From: Cyanobium sp. Tous-M-B4
Lineage (GTDB): Bacteria; Cyanobacteriota; Cyanobacteriia; PCC-6307; Cyanobiaceae
Direction of reading: 5' to 3'
Length of the DNA stretch: 64,000 nucleotides
Assembly: GCF_024345395.1 (NCBI RefSeq)
Contig: NZ_JAGQBA010000004.1
Location: forward strand, 124,001-188,000
The notes below the pieces were generated by a model. The model saw nothing but the letters and a program-made list of their open reading frames with translations. It was not told the DNA's origin and did not search any database. This document shows, in pieces, positions 44,133-52,933 of this stretch (positions are counted from its first letter, which is position 1; every line of letters starts with the position of its first letter). Made by a program: the position numbers and the translations under genes.

Positions 44133-45086
44133 TCAAATAGGGCTAGGGGCTGGACCTGGGCCCTTGAGTGCTTGGGCTTCTGCAAACAGAGCCCGCACTC
44201 CCAGGCGGTTGAGAGGCACTCGCAGCAGCTCCATGGCCACACCGGGATGGCCGCTGCGGATCAACCAGGCCAGCAGGGGACGCAGGCTGCGTTCGTTGAG
44301 CAGGCCGCCCAGGGTGAGCGCCTCCCAGAGCAGGCGATGCAGCCAAGTGAACTGAATTATCAGCCTCACCCGCCGGGTGGGGTGCTTTTGGTAGAAGACC
44401 AGTCCCATTTTTGCTCGCTCCCTCTCCACCCGAATCAAGTCGGGGATCTGATCCAAATTCAGGGCCGGATGCCAGTGATAGCCAACGGCCTCCGGGCAGC
44501 GCACCAGGCCAACTCCAAGCCGCCGCAGTCGTTCGCCGAGCTCCAGGTCTTCCCAGCCATACAAACGGAAGCTCGTGTCAAACAGGCCGGCCTGCTCAAG
44601 CAGCTGTCGATCAATCGCCACGTTGCCGGTGGCGAAATAGGCAAAGGAATAATCCTGAAGCTTGTGTGGTTCGCTGCAGGGATCCTGGAAATTTGCCGTG
44701 TTTATGACGGCCCCATAGGTGAAACAGCGGCGGTTGCCGCGCCGCTGCCACTCGCGCTCTAGGGCTGCAGCGTGGCTGCGCAGAAAGCTGGGGGTGACCA
44801 CCAAGTCGCTGTCGATGAAAACGACCACGTCGCCACGGGCTGCCTCCACACCCCGATTGCGGCCCTCAGCAGGACCACCGTGCTCCTGCTCGATCAGTCG
44901 CAGGTGCGGCAGCTGCACGTTGTGCTGCCGCAGCCAGCTAACGGTGGCATCGGTTGAGCCATCGTCGACCAGCACAACCTCGTAGCCCGTGATCTCTGCT
45001 GAGGGATCCTGGTCCTCTAGGGCCAGCAGGCACTTCTGCAGGATCGGCAAGCGGTTGTAGGTGGGGATGACGACGCTGAGGAACAT
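44133..45086 (-). CDS. Family 2 glycosyltransferase
   Basis: A 317-residue GT-A glycosyltransferase. It opens with SVVIPTYNRLPILQKCL and has VLVDDGSTDATVSWL, the GPAEGRNRGVEAARGDVVVFIDSDLVV region with the DSD metal motif, and YGWEDLELGERLRRLG with the ED catalytic pair. No membrane helix is evident. It probably adds sugars in surface polysaccharide or LPS synthesis; the acceptor cannot be told. It lies between the 51-residue gene's terminator and rpsB. Confidence 0.9.
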   Translation of the reverse strand: MFLSVVIPTYNRLPILQKCLLALEDQDPSAEITGYEVVLVDDGSTDATVSWLRQHNVQLPHLRLIEQEHGGPAEGRNRGVEAARGDVVVFIDSDLVVTPSFLRSHAAALEREWQRRGNRRCFTYGAVINTANFQDPCSEPHKLQDYSFAYFATGNVAIDRQLLEQAGLFDTSFRLYGWEDLELGERLRRLGVGLVRCPEAVGYHWHPALNLDQIPDLIRVERERAKMGLVFYQKHPTRRVRLIIQFTWLHRLLWEALTLGGLLNERSLRPLLAWLIRSGHPGVAMELLRVPLNRLGVRALFAEAQALKGPGPAPSPI

Positions 45087-45113
45087 CGGGGTCGCCGCGA
45101 GGGTCTAAACAGC

Positions 45114-45138
45114 AAAAAGGGGATCCCTCCGGATCCCC
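45114..45138 (-). terminator. Intrinsic terminator downstream of the 51-residue gene
   Basis: On the minus strand GGGGATC/GATCCCC (45119-45138, 6-base loop) forms a perfect 7-bp stem followed by five T residues (45114-45118). It lies 24 bases after the stop of the small basic protein gene and about 30 bases before the glycosyltransferase start, separating the two transcription units. Confidence 0.85.
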
Positions 45139-45162
45139 TCAGCGATGCAAGGGCTGCACTGA

Positions 45163-45318
45163 TCAGTCGGCGGCGCCACCGTTGTTGGCTGTGCCCGTCA
45201 CACCATTGCCGGCGCCTTCACCGCGGCCGTCGTTGCGCAGCTTGCGCTTCTTGAATTTGCGCGCGTAGGAGCGATTGCGCTCTTGCTTTTCCTTCTTGAG
45301 ATTCCTGCGCTTAGCCAT
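45163..45318 (-). CDS. Small highly basic conserved protein (51 residues)
   Basis: An ATG at 45318 opens a 51-residue frame starting MAKRRNLKKEKQERNRSYAR and continuing KFKKRKLRNDGRGEG before a glycine/asparagine-rich tail ending at TGA 45163. About half of the first 30 residues are Lys or Arg, which suggests RNA or ribosome binding. A strong terminator follows directly, supporting a real transcript. I recall similar short basic proteins in other picocyanobacteria, with no known function. It is below the size usually reported by gene finders. Confidence 0.78.
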   Translation of the reverse strand: MAKRRNLKKEKQERNRSYARKFKKRKLRNDGRGEGAGNGVTGTANNGGAAD

Positions 45319-45353
45319 GCGAGCGGCGTGTTGGAGAGATGCGAATTTCCACC

Positions 45354-46046
45354 TTACTCAATTGCGAAGGCGCCGTTGCTCAACTGACCGTCCTCCATCT
45401 GCACAAGTCGGTCTGCCACATCAAGAATCCGAGGGTCGTGGGTCACCATCAACACACCGCATCCCTGGTCTTTAGCTAGCCCCTTAAGCAGCTCGACCAC
45501 CTCACGGCCGGTACGGGAATCCAGCGATGCCGTGGGCTCATCGGCCAATAGGAGCTGGGGCCTGGCGGCTAGAGCCCTAGCGATCGAAACCCTTTGCTTC
45601 TGCCCACCGGAGAGATCATGGGGCAGCTTGCCGAGATGGTCGCTCAACCCCACGGCCCGCAACCATTCCCGAGATCTATCCCTACGGGCTCGATAACTGA
45701 GCCCTTGCAGCAAGTCTGCACCCATCTGTACGTTTTGCTCTGCCGTAAGGCACCTGAGCAGGTTGTGGCCCTGAATGATCATGCCGATCCTGCGGCGCAA
45801 TTTGAGCCGGGCGGTCCGACTTGCTCCCCTGAGCTCTTCGCCAAACACCTGGACCGAGCCCTCCTGCACCTGGCGCAGAGCTCCAATCAGTGTCAAGAGG
45901 GTTGTTTTGCCGCAGCCGGAGGGACCGGTAAGTAGCACCACCTCACCGGGATCAACGCAAAGGCTGATGTCCTGGAGCACCTGGCGGCGATTGACGCCAC
46001 TGCCAAATGAGTGCCTCAAGCCATCCAGGCGCACCATCGCAGCCAT
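45354..46046 (-). CDS. devA: DevA-type ABC transporter ATP-binding protein
   Basis: A 230-residue ABC ATPase with Walker A TGPSGCGKTTLL (residues about 38-49), signature HDLSGGQKQRVSIARAL, and Walker B LLLADEPTASLDS. The MacB/LolD-like features (GMIIQGHNLL, EQNVQMGADL) fit DevA. It powers the DevBC exporter encoded just upstream and overlaps devC by one base. In Anabaena DevBCA exports heterocyst glycolipids; this organism has no reason to make heterocysts, so the substrate here is unknown. Confidence 0.92.
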   Translation of the reverse strand: MAAMVRLDGLRHSFGSGVNRRQVLQDISLCVDPGEVVLLTGPSGCGKTTLLTLIGALRQVQEGSVQVFGEELRGASRTARLKLRRRIGMIIQGHNLLRCLTAEQNVQMGADLLQGLSYRARRDRSREWLRAVGLSDHLGKLPHDLSGGQKQRVSIARALAARPQLLLADEPTASLDSRTGREVVELLKGLAKDQGCGVLMVTHDPRILDVADRLVQMEDGQLSNGAFAIE

Positions 46047-47218
46047 CAGAAAATCTCCGCGGGGTCGGCGTCACCAAGGCGCCGCATCGCCAAGGTTGCC
46101 GAGCCCATACACATCACCAAAATCATGATGAACACGGTCAGCGCCCGGGTCAGGTTCATTGATACCGGTAGCTGGGTGGCGTTGCGCACCAGTAGATAGA
46201 GACCCTGGCCGGCGGCGTAGGCAGGCAGATAGCCGAACACAGCCAGCAGCATCCCCTCCCTAGCCACCACCCCAAGCAGGGTGGGGAGCCGGTAGCCCAT
46301 CGCCATCAAGGTGGCATATTCCGGCAGATGATCGCTGACGTCGGAATACAAAATCTGGTAGACGATTACGCAGCCCACCACAAAGCCCATGGCAGCACCA
46401 AGGGTGAAGATGAAACCGATCGAGGTGCTGGATCTCCAGTAGTTCTGCTCAAAAGCGATAAAGCCTGCTTTGGTCAGCACGCTGACGTCATCGGGTAAAT
46501 CCCGCTTCAGCCTCTCGACCACCGCATCGGCATCGGCCCCAGCTCGCAAGCGGATTAGACCCACCTCAATGCTGCCTGGAGGAGTATTTGGCAGTAGCTG
46601 GAGATAGGTCTCCTGGCTCGTGAGCAGATTGCCATCAGCGCCAAAGGAGGTGCCGAGCCCCACCAGGCCGGCCACCCTTACTTTTTTGCCATTGATCTCG
46701 CTTTCGACGGTGCGTCCGCCGCGAAACCATTCGGCTACAGGCCCAAACTCTGGCCTGGAGAGCTCATCAAACAGCACTCGGCCCCGATCCTGCAAAAGCT
46801 TTGCCTTAGGCGCGAGGCTGGGGTCGGTGAACAGGGGATCGGCAGGTTCAAAGCCCAGGGTGAGGATTGAGCGGGTTGCCTTGGTGTCCGGGTTGCGCCA
46901 AAGCAGCAAATTCCAGTGAACCGGAGTAATCCCCTGCACATCTGGATCTGCCATGGCCTGCACCAGACGGCGGCGGGGAAAGCCGGCCATGCTCACCGAG
47001 CTGCTGGAACGGGGGCTGATTAACACCAGGTCGGTGTCAAAGAGGCGGTGGATAGTGACACTGGCGTCAAACAGGCCGTCCCTAAATCCCAGCTGCATAA
47101 ACATCAAAATGCCGGCGAAGGCGATGCCAGCCAGGGCGACAGCCAGGCGCACGGGCTGGCGAGTCAACAGCAGCCAGGCAAGGGGAATGCGGCGGCCCTG
47201 CCAGATACGGCCAAGCAT
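46046..47218 (-). CDS. devC: DevC-type ABC transporter permease
   Basis: A 390-residue membrane protein of the MacB/DevC FtsX-like type. One N-terminal helix (about residues 25-45, VRLAVALAGIAFAGILMFMQLGF) is followed by a large periplasmic domain (about 46-265) and three C-terminal helices (about 268-292, 315-345, 360-385). It forms the membrane part of a DevBCA tripartite exporter. It overlaps devB and devA by one base at each end, a sign of translational coupling. Confidence 0.93.
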   Translation of the reverse strand: MLGRIWQGRRIPLAWLLLTRQPVRLAVALAGIAFAGILMFMQLGFRDGLFDASVTIHRLFDTDLVLISPRSSSSVSMAGFPRRRLVQAMADPDVQGITPVHWNLLLWRNPDTKATRSILTLGFEPADPLFTDPSLAPKAKLLQDRGRVLFDELSRPEFGPVAEWFRGGRTVESEINGKKVRVAGLVGLGTSFGADGNLLTSQETYLQLLPNTPPGSIEVGLIRLRAGADADAVVERLKRDLPDDVSVLTKAGFIAFEQNYWRSSTSIGFIFTLGAAMGFVVGCVIVYQILYSDVSDHLPEYATLMAMGYRLPTLLGVVAREGMLLAVFGYLPAYAAGQGLYLLVRNATQLPVSMNLTRALTVFIMILVMCMGSATLAMRRLGDADPAEIF

Positions 47219-48153
47219 CAGGGCTGCACAGGCGCCCTGGTGGCAGCGAGGCGCGCAATCACCTTTAAGCCCGTGAGATCACGCACTCGCTGGCTATCAG
47301 CAGGATCTAGAGCCACCCGCACCTCCACAACCCTGGCATCCGCGTCTCCGGTGGGGTCAGTTGAAAGCACTGAACGCTGCCGCACCTGGGGACTGATCCG
47401 AATCACCTCGCCTGTAAGCGTGCCTTGATAACCGCCGTTTTCGCTGATCAAAGAGACGCCCTGGCCAAGGCGCACTCGGTCGATGTCACTTTCGTAAACC
47501 TCAACCAATGCCTGCATGCGGTTGCTGGCGCCGAGCTCAAGTACGCCTGTTTCAGTCGGGCGCTCGCCAACTCGGGCGTGGAGCTTGAGCACGGTGCCAG
47601 CCATGGGCGCCCGTAGTTCGGTAAGCAGCAACTCAGCTTTGAGTTTCTCGCGTTCAGCCCATGCTTCGTTGCGATCCCCCTGAAGCTTGAGCAGGTCCGT
47701 CTCGCGATTGTCCAGCTCACCGCTGGGTATGGCTCCGGAACGACTCAGTTGGCGGTAGCGACGGACGTCGCGGGTTTGTACAGCCAATCTGGTGTCAAGG
47801 TTGCGAAGTCGTGCCTCAATTAGCCGTTGTTGGGCCACCAGGGTGGGCGCTGTGTCAAAACGGGCCAGCAGCTGGCCACTGCTGACGCGGTCGCCTTCCT
47901 CCACCAAAAGCTCGGAGATCCTGGGGCTGCCACCGATGCCGCTGATGGGGGCCGCCAGCAAGCGCACATCACCTGCCGGCTCAAGCCGTCCGAGCGCTGC
48001 CACCGCTTCCTGATTACGGGGAGTTGCAGCAACCACGGGTGCTTTGACGGCAGGGGTTCGCTGCTGGCGAACCAGGGCGACTGCCAAAACCACCACCAGG
48101 ACCCCGCCGCCAAGCCACCAAAGCCTGTTAACACCGAGCAAAGCGCGCTTCAC
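47218..48153 (-). CDS. devB: DevB-type membrane fusion protein
   Basis: A 311-residue protein from GTG 48153, overlapping the pcyA stop by four bases. A longer frame into pcyA (to 48288) is rejected. One N-terminal anchor helix (about 9-27, [19 protein letters not shown]) is followed by a lipoyl/barrel domain ([33 protein letters not shown]), an alpha-hairpin coiled coil at about 80-150, and a second barrel half with [18 protein letters not shown]. It links DevAC to an outer-membrane channel of the TolC type, not encoded nearby. Confidence 0.92.
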   Translation of the reverse strand: MKRALLGVNRLWWLGGGVLVVVLAVALVRQQRTPAVKAPVVAATPRNQEAVAALGRLEPAGDVRLLAAPISGIGGSPRISELLVEEGDRVSSGQLLARFDTAPTLVAQQRLIEARLRNLDTRLAVQTRDVRRYRQLSRSGAIPSGELDNRETDLLKLQGDRNEAWAEREKLKAELLLTELRAPMAGTVLKLHARVGERPTETGVLELGASNRMQALVEVYESDIDRVRLGQGVSLISENGGYQGTLTGEVIRISPQVRQRSVLSTDPTGDADARVVEVRVALDPADSQRVRDLTGLKVIARLAATRAPVQP

Positions 48154-48929
48154 GGTGCCGGCGGATCGTCGAACAACAACTCCTCGATGTAACGGTCTGC
48201 CCACTCCGGGTTGAAGGCCTTCTCCAGCACCCGGCGAGTCTTGTCGTTTTGTTTCTGTTGCTTGCAATACCGGAGCTGACCCTGCCATCTACCAACCGTA
48301 GCTGGGTGCGTTGGTGCCTGAGGCTCACTGGCGGCTATGGCCGAAGCCAGCACATCGAGAAAGCCGCTTACCTCGTCGAGAAACGCGGCCTCCTCAGCGG
48401 CGTTCGTGGGTCTCACAAAACGAACGTAGGGCGAAAAAATTGACCCCCACCCCGGCAGCTCCCGTTCCTGTTCAAAGCTGCTGCGGGGCCTGGCAGCAAG
48501 AGCCTCGGCGATGCCGGCTGGTAGCTCGCCGCAAACTGGCGAGAGGTCGACGATGGCGGCAGAGACCCCGGCTGGGCCGGCCACGATGTCTGCCCCAAAA
48601 ACAGGCAGGTCGAAGCGGGGATCTGGGAAGAGTACGCAGTGCAAAATCTGCAATCCCGCGCCAAGGCGAGCGGTTTCCAGGTGCAGTTTGCGCAGTCCTA
48701 GGCAGCGACGCAGCTCGTTGCGTATGAACAGAGATTCGCCATCGAGGCTGCCACTGATGGCTTCGAGATCAGCAGAGACCGCAAACGCTTCCAATTCGGG
48801 CAGGCCTTGCCAGAACGTACGAATCCGCGCCGCTAGGGCGTCCATCAGGGGGTGAATCGCACCGCTTTCGGCGCCGGAGCCCTCGGGGGAAGCGTCGCGA
48901 CTCTGAGACGAAGCGGGGGCGGAACTCAC
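48150..48929 (-). CDS. pcyA: Phycocyanobilin:ferredoxin oxidoreductase
   Basis: A 259-residue bilin reductase if it starts at GTG 48929; the frame is open to 48971 and ATG 48845 is an alternative. The ferredoxin-dependent bilin reductase core is clear: [21 protein letters not shown] with H97, and [25 protein letters not shown] with D114. These are 17 residues apart, like the catalytic His88/Asp105 pair of Synechocystis PcyA. The end [14 protein letters not shown] is typical. It makes phycocyanobilin from biliverdin for phycobilisomes. It heads an operon with devB-devC-devA. Confidence 0.95.
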   Translation of the reverse strand: MSSAPASSQSRDASPEGSGAESGAIHPLMDALAARIRTFWQGLPELEAFAVSADLEAISGSLDGESLFIRNELRRCLGLRKLHLETARLGAGLQILHCVLFPDPRFDLPVFGADIVAGPAGVSAAIVDLSPVCGELPAGIAEALAARPRSSFEQERELPGWGSIFSPYVRFVRPTNAAEEAAFLDEVSGFLDVLASAIAASEPQAPTHPATVGRWQGQLRYCKQQKQNDKTRRVLEKAFNPEWADRYIEELLFDDPPAP

Positions 48930-48978
48930 GACAGGAGGTGCAGCCAGCAGAATGCAGATCCTGCCACGCATCTGAGCC

Positions 48979-50247
48979 TTGCCCCTGGCCCCTTCCCAGC
49001 CCCTGCTGCCAGGCCTGGCTAATCCCAGCGATCAACTTCTGGCCAACGGCGCCACCGTGGTCAGCCTGTCCTTGCCCGACTCGCCGCTGGTCTGCCTCGA
49101 TTTTTGGTGCCGGGCAGGCAGCGTTTTTGAATACGCTGCGGAAAGCGGCATGGCCCATTTTCTTGAACATATGGTGTTCAAGGGCAGTGAGCGGCTGGGG
49201 CCTGGTGAATTCGACCTTCGCATCGAGGCGATGGGTGGCAACAGCAATGCCGCAACCGGCTTCGACGACGTTCATTACCACGTTTTGATCCCACCGGAGG
49301 CGGCTGCAGACGCCCTCGACCTATTGCTCGATCTGGTGCTGCATCCCCGCCTCGATGTCGCAGCCTTCGACATGGAGAGGCAGGTGGTGCTCGAAGAGCT
49401 GGCCCAAAGCGAAGATCAGCCCGATGAAATCGCTCTGCAGCAGCTACTTCGCCTTGGCTGCCCAAAGCACGCCTACGGCCAACCGATCCTGGGCCAGCGC
49501 GAGCTGCTGCTCGAGCAGACACCTGATGCCATGGCCGCTTTCCATCGGCGTCTTTATGGTTCCAACCGCTGCGTGCTGGCTATGGGCGGCGCCTTCGAGC
49601 TCGAGCCCTTGGCCGAACGCATCGCCGCCAGTGGCCTGGCCCAATTGCCGCTGGTGGAGGAGCCCCGCAGCCGGCAAGCCCTTCTGGTGCAGCCAGGGGA
49701 GCACCGGATCGAAGTGCCGCGGCTGGAATCGGCACGCCTACTGATGCTTTGGGGTTTGCCTCCAGCCTCTCAATTGCACGACGTGATGGGTGCAGACCTG
49801 CTCACAACCGTGCTGGCAGAGGGGCGCCGCAGCCGCTTAGTGGAGAGGCTGCGCGAGCAACTGCGCATCGTGGAAAGTATCGATCTCGATCTGCACGTAA
49901 TGGAGTTCGGCAGCTTTGCCCTGCTGGAGGCGATCTGCGAAACGGACGAGCTGGCCTCCGTCCGCAAAGCGATTGATGCGGTCTGGTGCGAGCTGGTGCA
50001 GGAGGGGATGGCTGAGGCGGAATGGCAGCGGGCCCAGCGTCTTGTGGCAAACGGCTACCGCTTTGGTTTAGAAGCCGCAGGCGGTGTGGCGGGCTTGATC
50101 GGCAGTAACCGTCTCTGGGGGCGCCAACACAGGCTGGAACTGCCGCTCGAAGAGATCGGTTGCTGGAGTGCGTCGGAATTGCTGCAGCAGGCCGTTCCCC
50201 TGCTTGATCCCAGCCGGGCCTGCGTTCTCGAGGCGGTGCCGGCATGA
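48979..50247 (+). CDS. M16 peptidase, catalytic subunit
   Basis: A 422-residue M16B zinc protease from TTG 48979. The active site HFLEH is intact (H60, E63, H64), followed by [23 protein letters not shown] and, 70-odd residues on, [14 protein letters not shown] carrying the third zinc ligand. Cyanobacterial and plastid relatives degrade transit or signal peptides and other short peptides. It overlaps the next M16 gene by four bases, and the two are expected to form a heterodimer. Confidence 0.93.
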   Translation: MPLAPSQPLLPGLANPSDQLLANGATVVSLSLPDSPLVCLDFWCRAGSVFEYAAESGMAHFLEHMVFKGSERLGPGEFDLRIEAMGGNSNAATGFDDVHYHVLIPPEAAADALDLLLDLVLHPRLDVAAFDMERQVVLEELAQSEDQPDEIALQQLLRLGCPKHAYGQPILGQRELLLEQTPDAMAAFHRRLYGSNRCVLAMGGAFELEPLAERIAASGLAQLPLVEEPRSRQALLVQPGEHRIEVPRLESARLLMLWGLPPASQLHDVMGADLLTTVLAEGRRSRLVERLREQLRIVESIDLDLHVMEFGSFALLEAICETDELASVRKAIDAVWCELVQEGMAEAEWQRAQRLVANGYRFGLEAAGGVAGLIGSNRLWGRQHRLELPLEEIGCWSASELLQQAVPLLDPSRACVLEAVPA

Positions 50248-51542
50248 GCAGCACCCATCCAGCCACGGCCAACTGGCAGCACACCAGCCTTGAGGGCGGC
50301 CTACCTCTGATCTGGCAGCGCCGGCCTGGACCGGCGATCGTGGCCTGCCGGCTGTGGATACGGGGAGGCAGCAGTGAGGATCTGCCTGGCCAGCGCGGGG
50401 CTGGTCAATTGCTGGCCGGCTTAATGACCCGCGGTTGCGGCAGCTACGGGCCTGAAGCCTTGGCCGACCTGGTGGAGGGTCGCGGGGCTGCCCTGCGCGC
50501 TGAAGCCGCCGAAGACTGCCTGGTGATCAGCCTCAAGTGCGCCAGCAGCGACACGAGCGAGCTGCTGCCCCTGTTGCTGACAATGGCCAGGCAGCCCTGG
50601 CTCAATCCCGACCAACTCGAGCTCGAGCGGGACCTGAACCTCCAGAGCCTTCAGCGCCAGCGGGAAGATCCGTTCCAGCTAGCCCACGACCAGTTGCGCC
50701 ACATGCTCTATGGCGATGGACCCTATGGCCACGATCCCCTTGGTGTAGATGGGGAATTAGCCGCCCTGCACACGGAGCAGATAGGGGCGTTGGTGCCTGA
50801 TCTCGGCCAGAACGGCGCCCTTTTGGTGGCCTGCGGTGATCTGGATGACGAACTGCCCCAGCTGCTCAATCCCCTGCTGAATCAGTGCCCTTGGAATACG
50901 GCCTCGCCAAGCCCCGGTGCCGGCCCCGGCGCAGCCTCCGGGCTGGATCGCTTTGCCTGCTTGGAGCAGGACACTGAGCAACTGGTACTGATGCTGGGTA
51001 CGGCGACCGTGCCCCTGGGTGATCCGGACGGGCTGGCCCTGAGGCTGCTTCAGGCCCACCTGGGCATGGGCATGTCCAGCCGTCTTTTCGTGACTATGAG
51101 GGAGGAGCGCGGCTTGGCCTACGACGTTGGGGTCCACATGCCGGCGCGGCGCGGCGCCACTCCCTTCATCTGGCACCTCTCCACTTCCGCTGAGCGGGCA
51201 GAGGAGGCCACCACTGCTCTGCTGGAGGAGTGGCAAAGGGTTCTAGATCAGCCCTTGAGCGCGCCTGAGCTCGCTTTGGCCAAGGCCAAATACCGTGGCC
51301 AGGACGCCATGGGGCGCCAGACCTGCGGCCAGATCGCCGATCGTCAGGCGCTGGTGCTGGGTCATGGCCTGGGTTGGAGCTACGTGGAGGACAGCCTGGA
51401 GCGGGCCCAGCAACTGGATGCCGGCACCCTGCTGGCGGCAGCTCGCCGCAGGCTTTCGGCTCCCGCCCTCAGCATCTGTGGTCCAGCGCCAGCCCTTGCA
51501 GCCGCAGAACAAGCCTGGCAACGCCACGATCTCAGGGCCTGA
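50244..51542 (+). CDS. M16 peptidase, non-catalytic partner subunit
   Basis: A 432-residue M16B protein in which the HxxEH site is replaced (the equivalent region reads AGQLLAGLMTRG). The C-terminal half is well kept, with LGMGMSSRLFVTMREERGLAYDVGVHMP, the RxxxY substrate-binding signature of partner subunits. It should pair with the catalytic subunit just upstream (ATGA overlap). This two-gene arrangement of one active and one inactive partner is common in bacteria. Confidence 0.93.
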   Translation: MSSTHPATANWQHTSLEGGLPLIWQRRPGPAIVACRLWIRGGSSEDLPGQRGAGQLLAGLMTRGCGSYGPEALADLVEGRGAALRAEAAEDCLVISLKCASSDTSELLPLLLTMARQPWLNPDQLELERDLNLQSLQRQREDPFQLAHDQLRHMLYGDGPYGHDPLGVDGELAALHTEQIGALVPDLGQNGALLVACGDLDDELPQLLNPLLNQCPWNTASPSPGAGPGAASGLDRFACLEQDTEQLVLMLGTATVPLGDPDGLALRLLQAHLGMGMSSRLFVTMREERGLAYDVGVHMPARRGATPFIWHLSTSAERAEEATTALLEEWQRVLDQPLSAPELALAKAKYRGQDAMGRQTCGQIADRQALVLGHGLGWSYVEDSLERAQQLDAGTLLAAARRRLSAPALSICGPAPALAAAEQAWQRHDLRA

Positions 51543-51563
51543 TAGCTAGTGCCCAGTGCCTGA

Positions 51564-51815
51564 TTAAGGCGCGGCAGCTTTTAGTTGGTCGGCTTCCAGC
51601 AAAAAGGTGCCGCGACGAAAGCGAACTGCCAGTTGATTGCGCGCCTTAATGGCCAACACCTGGCCTTGCTCATCGCTGTCCACCAGGTCTGGGGGACGCA
51701 ACATCGGCATTGGATCAGCTGTTTTTAAGTAGTTGGGCCGGCCCTTCAGCTGCACCGCATCGCCCACGGCAAAAGGCAGTGGCTCCAACGACTCGGCTCC
51801 TAGGGGCTCGTCCAT
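51564..51815 (-). CDS. sipA: SipA-like regulator (DUF3148)
   Basis: An 83-residue protein from ATG 51815; the frame is open to 51866. It contains the family core VGDAVQLKGRPNYLKTADPMPMLRPPDL and ends RFRRGTFLLEADQL. SipA is a small cyanobacterial protein that binds the histidine kinase NblS (Hik33) and affects its signalling; related annotation says NAD(P)H dehydrogenase assembly. It is convergent with the M16 pair and divergent from bioY, so it has its own promoter. Confidence 0.85.
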   Translation of the reverse strand: MDEPLGAESLEPLPFAVGDAVQLKGRPNYLKTADPMPMLRPPDLVDSDEQGQVLAIKARNQLAVRFRRGTFLLEADQLKAAAP

Positions 51816-51893
51816 AGCGTCTCTTGATACCTCGAAGTTAGCGGCCCCATTGGCACGACCCCCCAAAATGGCAAGCAGAAACGACGTGATCAG

Positions 51894-52469
51894 TTGAGGG
51901 CCCTAGCCACCTGGAGCGGCGCAATCGCCGGTCTGCTGCTGATCTTGGTGGGCGGGCTGATTCAGGCCGCCGCCCCGCTTCCGGCCGCCAGTGGGGGCTG
52001 GAACCTCACGACCCTGCCCATCACCCTCCAGGTGCCGGCCCTGCTGCTCACCGCCTTGGTCTGCGGCCCCCGCAGCGGCATGCTCGCAGCAGTTGCTTAC
52101 CTGAGCCTGGGCCTGTTCCAACTGCCGGTGTTTCAGGGCGGGGGCGGTGCCGCCTACCTTTTGGATCCTGGCTTTGGTTATCTAGCTGGCTTCATCCCGG
52201 CCGCCTGGCTCACCGGCAAGCTCGTGCGCCAGCAGGGCATGGACGACCTACTGGGTTTGTTTGGCGCCGCAGTGGTCGGGCTGGGCGTCCTTCAGATCTG
52301 CGGCATAGCCAACCTATTGCTGGGAGCACTGGCTGGCCGCTGGGGACCAAATCTTGGAATCCTGCTGTTCAGCTACAGCCTGGCGCCCTTGCTACCCCAG
52401 TTGCTCCTCTGCTGCGCCGTAGCTCTGATGGCCCTGCTGCTGCGCCGTCTGCTGCTGGTGGAGTCATGA
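51894..52469 (+). CDS. bioY: BioY-family biotin transporter (substrate-binding S component)
   Basis: A 191-residue membrane protein from TTG 51894 with about six helices. BioY motifs: TLPITLQVPALLLTALVCGPRSGMLAAVAYLSLGLFQLPVF, followed by GGGAAYLLDPGFGYLAGFIPAAWLTGKL. BioY binds biotin and may work alone or with an ECF energy module, which is absent here. It overlaps lspA by four bases (ATGA). No biotin synthesis gene is in the window. Confidence 0.93.
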   Translation: MRALATWSGAIAGLLLILVGGLIQAAAPLPAASGGWNLTTLPITLQVPALLLTALVCGPRSGMLAAVAYLSLGLFQLPVFQGGGGAAYLLDPGFGYLAGFIPAAWLTGKLVRQQGMDDLLGLFGAAVVGLGVLQICGIANLLLGALAGRWGPNLGILLFSYSLAPLLPQLLLCCAVALMALLLRRLLLVES

Positions 52470-52933
52470 GACGGCTGCGCAACCTCGCCTACGCCAGCGC
52501 TGCCATGGTGTTGCTGCTTGACCAGCTCAGCAAGGCTCTAGCCGTTGCCAATCTGCCGCTAGGAAGCAATTCAACTTTTCTGCCGGGGCTCCTTTCCCTG
52601 CAGCTTGTCCGCAACACCGGAGCGGCCTTCAGCCTCTTCAGTGGCAACCCCCAGTTACTCGGCCTGGTGAGCCTTCTGGTCTCTATTGGTGTGGCTGTCT
52701 GGATTCAGAGGCAGGGTCAGTTGAACCTCATCCGGAGCCTTGGGGTAGGGCTGCTGCTGGGGGGAGCCCTCGGCAACGGGCTCGATCGCTGGCGCCTTGG
52801 CTTTGTGGTGGATTTTTTAGCCCTGGTGCCGGTTTCCTTCCCGGTGTTCAACCTGGCCGATGTGGCCATCAACCTGGCGGTGCTTTGCTTCGCCATCGAC
52901 CTGCTGGGTAACCATGGTCAAGCAGGCGTTTGA
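52466..52933 (+). CDS. lspA: Lipoprotein signal peptidase (signal peptidase II)
   Basis: A 155-residue aspartic membrane protease with four helices. The signatures LQLVRNTGAAFSLFSG and VVDFLALV...FPVFNLADVAI are present; the catalytic aspartates are D116 and D132. It cuts the signal peptide of lipoproteins after diacylglyceryl transfer. It overlaps bioY by four bases and the PBP gene by 20 bases, so the three are translationally linked. Confidence 0.96.
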   Translation: MRRLRNLAYASAAMVLLLDQLSKALAVANLPLGSNSTFLPGLLSLQLVRNTGAAFSLFSGNPQLLGLVSLLVSIGVAVWIQRQGQLNLIRSLGVGLLLGGALGNGLDRWRLGFVVDFLALVPVSFPVFNLADVAINLAVLCFAIDLLGNHGQAGV

